DNA of 64,000 bases, from contig CAJHNH020007046.1 in NCBI GenBank assembly GCA_905116865.2, positions 107,001-171,000 on the forward strand, in the 5' to 3' direction. Below are positions 58,690 through 64,000 of the stretch, one piece after another. Position 1 is the stretch's first letter. Each line of letters starts with the position of its first letter. The translations under genes were made by a program, and so were the position numbers. The notes under the pieces are model-generated. The model saw nothing but the letters and a program-made list of their open reading frames with translations. It did not search any database and had not been told where the DNA came from. Source of the stretch: Candidula unifasciata (taxonomy: Eukaryota; Mollusca; Gastropoda; Stylommatophora; Geomitridae).

Positions 58690-59159
58690 TGTTGCAGAAC
58701 AATGAGCAGTGATAAGATCCCTCTGGTCGGAGGGTGTCAAAAGTTCAGAAATTCATCATAGACTATCATCGCAATATTGGGGAAATGCACTGTTATGTAA
58801 AATTTGTGTTTTTGTGGATCGAAAAGTTTAGAAGTGGTCGAACAAATGTAATACAAGAAGAGGGAGCAGGACAGCCATCAACCTCCACTGCATATGACAA
58901 CATTCAGCAAGCTCGAAAGATGGTTCTGGTGAATAGGCGAATTATGATCACTAAGGTAGCATCTGCGTTAAACATTAGTCATGGTTCTGCACATCAAATC
59001 ATCCATGACGAGCTCGGTTTTCATAAAGTCTGTTCACGGTGGGTACCAAGAAAGCTTACTGCCTCAGACTTAGATGTGCAAAATGTGGTGCAAATGTTCC
59101 TTCATGACCAACCAAAAACCTTTCATTTGGAGGGAATATGTAAGCTTGTTGAAAGTTAG
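58690..59159 (+). pseudogene. Mariner-type transposase N-terminus
   Basis: CYVKFVFLWIEKFRSGRTNV, a PSTSTAYDN linker and NISHGSAHQIIHDELGFHKV followed by WVPRKLT form the paired helix-turn-helix DNA-binding part of mariner/Tc1 transposases (also found in SETMAR-like genes). The DDD catalytic half is absent; the frame ends at 59157 soon after. Confidence 0.8.
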
Positions 59160-59279
59160 GAAAAATGCATTGATACAGGGGGAGATTGCATAGAAAAATG
59201 ATGTGCATCCTGAAACCCTAGCTTCATGTAAATGAATTGTAGAACAGAAAAGTGAAGCTAATTTTTCCCTCTCTCTCTC

Positions 59280-59445
59280 TCTCTGCTGTGTGAAAGATGG
59301 AAGTTTGGAAGGGCCGAATGTAAGACAGGCCTGCGTGCCTAATTTGTAACCCCTTGAAAATAAAGTTTGTTCGTTCGTTCGTTCGCTTGCTCTCCCTCCC
59401 TCCCTCCCTCTCTCTCTCTCTTTCTCTCTCTCTTATCTACAAATT
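59280..59445 (+). repeat. Transposon 3' end, family R6, with GTTC/CCCT/CT tail
   Basis: ggaagggccgaatgtaagac and gaaaataaagtttgttcgtt lead into (gttc)n, (ccct)n and (ct)n. Confidence 0.8.
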
Positions 59446-59799
59446 TTTCATCAGCCAGTTTTGATATTATACCTACCATCATCTGGTCTAATAACTGTCT
59501 CCTTTAAATTAAAACACTTCAAACAGCTGGCTTATCAAGTCATGACGATTCTTGCTCTGTCGTCATTATCTAAAATAATACAATAAGTTGTGAACTGGAT
59601 TAGAACCATGATAGAATATTTCAATAACTTAACAATTTACCAACAAAAAGAATTTTGTTTCTCAAAACTATGACGAGAACAATTGACTAATATAATAACT
59701 AAGTACCAAATTTTTCCATGAATAAGACATGTTTCTGCATATTATTTATTAAGTTTAAAATTGTGGTTCCCCTCATACATGCGATTCAAATATTTATGT

Positions 59800-60650
59800 A
59801 TTTATTTATTTAACATTTTTTTTTTTTAAATAGACATACATGGGGGTCATTTGGGGCTCACATGGAGCAAACATTTAGAAATGCAGAAGGGAAGGCCTTA
59901 GCCCTACTAGGGCTAATTAGGAAACTGGCAGGTAAAAGTTGGGGAGCAAATGGAAAAACCCTAAAGAAAGTTTATAAGAAAGCAAAAAAAAAAAAACAAT
60001 AAGAGTTTGGTGCAACACCCTGGTCAGCAGCTTCTAATTCCCATCTACAATCGTTAGATAAAAGAGTAAAAAATAAGGCCCCTAAAATCATCATAGGATC
60101 CTTGAAAACTGCCCCAATCCTGGAGATGCAGAAAATTACTGTAATGTAGACACTGTCCAATAGATTAGGCACTCAAGCTAAGATCCCTACGCAGAAATGT
60201 AATAGTATGCAGTCACATATAATGAAAGCAAGATTGCCAAGACTGGATGATCTGGCAATGGGCATCTCAAACATAGCAGCTTTGGCTATCAGAAGAAAAG
60301 ACTAAAAAAACAGTATCAAGCAGACTTACCCATGAGAACAATACCGCTGAAACCTAGCCTATATCCTTTACCTTGGCAGCAAGGTATGGACACAATACAA
60401 ATAATGACTTCAGTCAATGGACCAACAGCCAGAGATGAGTCCAATGACCTTTGAAGTCAATCAGCTCTCTTATTATGATCTAGGAACACTATCTTGAACA
60501 GTCATGGATACATGATAATAAAATAGATCAGCGATCGGTGCAGAGAAAAATGGAGGTAATCGCATCCTTATCACATACCCAGACAGCCACCACCGCACAA
60601 AGTATACTCTGCAGTGCTTTCTGCCTCACTATGATGGTACACTTTCCCAG
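59800..60650 (+). pseudogene. LINE post-RT relic
   Basis: Frames read GLIRKLAGKSWGANGKTLKK-like and SNSHLQSLDKRVKNKALKII, the region after the RT palm in Jockey-like elements (LAGTTWGAN, HLQxLDKVQNQALRI). Many stops. Confidence 0.6.
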
Positions 60651-60969
60651 TATTCATCAACAGTTGTAGGATTTATTAATGTGATTCTTTGCCACAATGA
60701 CAAGTGATAAATGACATTATAATGTTCCCATATCATCAACGTACAGAGCGTACCACATACACTGCTGCATCTACTTAACAACCATTAACGCCACCTTCCT
60801 TTATCTCTCTCTCTCTCGCATGAATGCGCGCGCTATCAGCCTTTGCGCACAACTAGGGATGGATATTCTTGACTTCTATGAAGTATGCAGTCCTCCAAGA
60901 AGCCACTGAAAACCCCATATTTGATCACTTAAATGTAAACAGTTTAGATTTCTGTGTCAGTTAAGAACC

Positions 60970-61080
60970 GATATGGAGCTGCTGGCTGAAGGATTAAGAA
61001 TAACGGACTCTTGTGTGAGAGGCACGGGTTCAAATCTTCTGTAAGGTCATTGCTTTTTTTTTTTTTTTTAAACCTGTGGA
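60970..61080 (+). repeat. tRNA-like SINE head
   Basis: gctgctggctgaaggattaa and box B cacgggttcaaatcttc, then a T run; resembles the family C head. Confidence 0.45.
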
Positions 61081-61084
61081 CGTG

Positions 61085-62465
61085 GGGGTCAAAATTCTAA
61101 CCTATACAGTCTATGGCGATTGCATTAGCCATGGTTCCTAATAATATTATAAGTATATTAGTAATATTGTTTTCTTATTCCCCCTCCCCCTACCCCCCCC
61201 CCCCCCCTTTTTTTTTGGGTTGCTTACACTAGCGACCACAGTTTCGGAAATTTGTGATCTTTTTGGCAATTTCTGTTACCATGGAAACCGTTTGAAACTT
61301 GTTTCGGAAATGTCGGCTGGGGTTTCGGGATGGGTCCTAATCTCTCATGAAATTTTGCGATTGGTGTGATTTTCACCCACTGTAAATAGCTGAAAACGGC
61401 GGGAAGGAACCCGATTAACAGCGCATGTCTACGACAGCCGGACGTCCTCTGTTTTTTCTGTTACATCAGTTTGATTGAAAATAGCGATAAGTATTCAGGG
61501 TTGGCTTTAGGCTTTACCTGTTACTAGACATGGTAATGCTAGTTATAATTGAATTCTCCGTCCAATTTTACATTTTTATATAAAATTTCTTTCTTGTCAG
61601 TGGCTAGGTAGATGTACAATGACATTTTTCAGGCAATCGCTGGCTCAGCCAGTGGCTGTGTCTCATTGCCTGCCATCTTGTCCAATGACAGTCAAATGTA
61701 AACAAAGCCAAAACGATAAGTGCCCAGTTTGGTTGCACAGAGAAAACTTCTTGTTTCTGGGTCACAAGTTTTAGCAGCTGCTTTCTACATCTCATCTCCA
61801 CATATCTCAGCTCAGAAATGACATACAAGCCTAAATGAGGTACAGCTGGAAAGAGGTTGTTTACAGCTATCTAACTGTGCTGGTTTTATTGGTGTAGAGG
61901 GCATTTTAAAAATTTTAAAGTAACTAGCTTACACACAGAAAATAAGCAGCCGTGGGTTTTTTTTTCCAGGGCCTATGCTCTATGGGAAATAAATAAATGA
62001 CAGGATTGTGACCTGTGGAATGTTTACCTAAACTGAGTTCCAGGCTGTATGACGATCTACAAAGACGTGATATTCTGCTCCACTGCTACAGTACTAGTCT
62101 CCAAGGCAACAGGATTCTCGGAAGCTGCAGTTAGTTGAGTTGAGGGACTCAACTGTGTTGTCTCCTGTCACAGCAGTCACCTGGTTATTTATAAACCTAC
62201 TGTTTTTAAATTTAATGCTGTAACATGCCAATGAAAAACACGAGTCTGTCGGTAGTTATTTAATTCCAAGGCAAAGGTCCACAAAACCGCCCACAGTTTA
62301 TCCTGTGCATTGCTCAAACTACAACACCTCCCTACAAGAAGCAGAACATTATTTTTCCAAAGTATCTAAGTATTTCCGGTTCAAAGTTCTAGCTATTAAA
62401 AAATTAGAATGGGAAGAATGTAAACAGAACTAAATGTTGCGAAATCAAGTCTTTATCAACGAATA
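61085..62465. other. No recognised gene
   Basis: A C run at 61195-61207 and AT-rich sequence. No exon, tRNA or element is evident to me. Confidence 0.4.
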
Positions 62466-62469
62466 AAGC

Positions 62470-63180
62470 AACACGAAGCAATGCGCATCATACTTGGCTC
62501 ACCCACTGCCTTCTCTATTACTGGACTGGAGCTGGTCGTGGCTCACCAAAGACACACCATATAGGGCAATGAAATGCCTACTAGATTTAACAGATATAAA
62601 CAGCAGGTTTGAAATACGCCAAGCGTGTGCCTATCTCAAAATTACTGAGGTCTTTACACGCCCACTGCACGATGAACTAAATACACGTAAAAGGCTTGTC
62701 ATTGACTATGGTCTGTGCCTCCTCGCTGTCCGCAGAACCCAACTAGAAAGACTAAACCGAGTAAAAAAAAGATGTCCATGGACTTACACTGGGTTGCACA
62801 AGACACCTCCTGCAACGCCATGCGAAATGTCCTGGGTTTGCCGACGATGGCTAACAGACACAAAGTGGCACAGGTCAAGGCGTACGTGAGGGTATCGGCA
62901 GACGTTAACCACCCACTGCACAAAGCTATGCATGAAATTTCTGCGTCTCAAAAAATGCCGCTCCTGGATGGCCAAGGCTGAAGATTTAATCCAGCAGGTA
63001 TGTGACCTAGACGAAAAAAAAGGAACGAATACATCAGTAGACATTTGTGGCATCTCAGGTTGTCATCACACTCGGAAGGTACTGCAGGTGCGGCACGTAT
63101 ATGCCGCCTCAGATGCCGAAACAGGAGACAATAAAAACAAACTTCTCATGATAATAATTAGTTGTAGTACCTACTAGGTA
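62470..63180 (+). pseudogene. LINE relic of the 38750 family
   Basis: LLAVRRTQLERLNRVKK, NAMRNVLGLPTMANRHKVAQ and VRVSADVNHPLHKAMHEI match 39730-39980 closely, followed by LIQQVCDLDEKK. Frames are broken in at least three places. Confidence 0.75.
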
Positions 63181-63188
63181 GGTAGGCT

Positions 63189-63228
63189 CACGGCCAGCTC
63201 CAGATTTATAAATCTGGAGCTGGCCGTG
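63189..63228. mobile_element. 40-bp perfect palindrome with flanking direct repeat
   Basis: Arms cacggccagctccagattta and its exact complement meet without a spacer. The sequence gtaggct (ggtaggct if one palindrome base is shared) lies directly on both sides. It looks like two transposon ends joined back to back, or an insertion footprint. Confidence 0.75.
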
Positions 63229-63404
63229 GTAGGCTGCTGCATCGGAGGAATGAGCACGCATGGAAATGCCCAATGTGCAGCAATGTCAATAGTAATAACA
63301 TTACGTAACATAACATGTACATACAACAGACTTAAACAAAGCTAGTCTTGGTTGGCCCGGGCAGAGACAGTACTTAAACGGGTGATTTCATTTCAATATA
63401 TAAA

Positions 63405-63642
63405 CAGTGTCGGCTCTGTGGCTAAGTCGATGCGAACGCTTCGTAAAGCCCGGATGCCGAGTTCGATCCCAGCTGCGGGCCATACGCCTTGCGTTGGTTT
63501 CGACAGTGGTATCAGGGAGCCGACCGTCCAGGTGCAATGGCAAACTACTGGACGTAAATTTGCCTAGTGAAACCACACAACAGCCAGGGGCTAATGGGGT
63601 TGGTTCTGCAACGTCCTGTAAAGGATACGCAACTAACCTTTT
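63405..63642 (+). repeat. SINE family A, full copy
   Basis: Head ggctctgtggctaagtcgat and box B agttcgatccc; the body ends ggatacgcaactaacc. Confidence 0.9.
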
Positions 63643-63682
63643 ATATAAACCGTGGAGAGGAACGTATACCCATGCCAAGTAA

Positions 63683-64000
63683 ACTTATCATCCTGACAAG
63701 ACAAATCCGTGATTCGGCGCCACTTATAGCTGGAGCAGAAGTGAAAGCATTGGTGGAGGAACACGCATCACCGGAAGATGCTTTTATATTAAATAAAGAC
63801 GGTTCTGTTATTCGTCAGAAGTACACATCGGCGATCGGGTCGCCCATTACCTGTCCGGTAGACGACTTTGTCGACAGTATGCAAAGTATTAGAGTCTGTC
63901 TCCTTTGACTGCATTAACACTGCAGGAGTCCTTTTCAGGACTCTTGGTGGCGTGCGGTGTTAAGCCATTTTATATGGCGCACATAACCTAGTCACAATTA
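63683..64000 (+). pseudogene. Transposon ORF end and 3' end, family R5
   Basis: The open frame up to 63905 reads LIILTRQIRDSAPLIAGAEV then ALVEEHASPEDAFIL and a stop. The following ccttttcaggactcttggtg...ggcgcacataacct matches 34495-34600 in reverse, so this is the 3' end of a repeated element. The protein family is not recognised. It runs off the window. Confidence 0.5.

Overview
This is a eukaryotic, invertebrate-type window: AT-rich, intron-dominated and full of minisatellites, tRNA-derived SINE families and decayed LINEs. Nothing in it is bacterial or viral. One multi-exon host gene can be reconstructed on the minus strand. It encodes an INPP4-type inositol polyphosphate 4-phosphatase, which removes the 4-phosphate of PtdIns(3,4)P2, and it runs from an ATG at 57245 down to at least 10748. 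I place about 22 coding exons. Almost all neighbouring exons agree in splice phase and follow human INPP4A/B in order. The repeat content and exon wording suggest a lophotrochozoan, perhaps a mollusc; that is inference, not proof.

Protein layout. Exons 1-4 (57.2-50.4 kb) encode an N-terminal PH domain beginning MRFN, like PLEKHJ1; as far as I recall vertebrate INPP4A/B lack it. Exons 5-9 (48.9-41.5 kb) encode the C2 domain, with one uncertain exon at 47.7-47.8 kb. Exons 10-18 (37.6-23.6 kb) encode the helical middle. Exons 19-22 (18.2-10.7 kb) encode the phosphatase domain, with the catalytic CX5R loop CKSGKDR in exon 22. The final exon, equivalent to the human RRENT...RPPEG tail, was not found and probably lies beyond position 1 of the window.

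Intron layout. More than 20 tandem arrays, with units of about 18-102 bp, occupy the introns. Several are not random satellites: at exons 3, 4, 12 and 18 the repeated unit contains the end of the exon plus its 5' splice site, so the real donor is followed by a train of copied donors. At exon 18 the unit is 51 bp (17 codons), the exon frame stays open through about 14 units, and each copied donor would give an in-frame extension. Other arrays were seeded inside transposon relics at 33.1 and 42.3 kb.

Mobile elements. There are five tRNA-derived SINE families, called A-E here, a dispersed 280-bp repeat (family R1) and shorter dispersed families. There are LINE relics of several lineages (0-1, 32.8, 34.5-35.2, 38.7-40.3, 43.9-44.3, 51.2-51.8, 54.6-54.9, 55.7-56.3, 58.1-58.5, 59.8-60.6 and 62.4-63.2 kb), a mariner-type transposase N-terminus at 58.7-59.2 kb, a 380-bp foldback MITE with an 8-bp target duplication at 14.9-15.3 kb, and a 40-bp perfect palindrome at 63.2 kb. 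The stretch 57.3-64 kb, upstream of the gene, holds only mobile-element debris and unassigned sequence.
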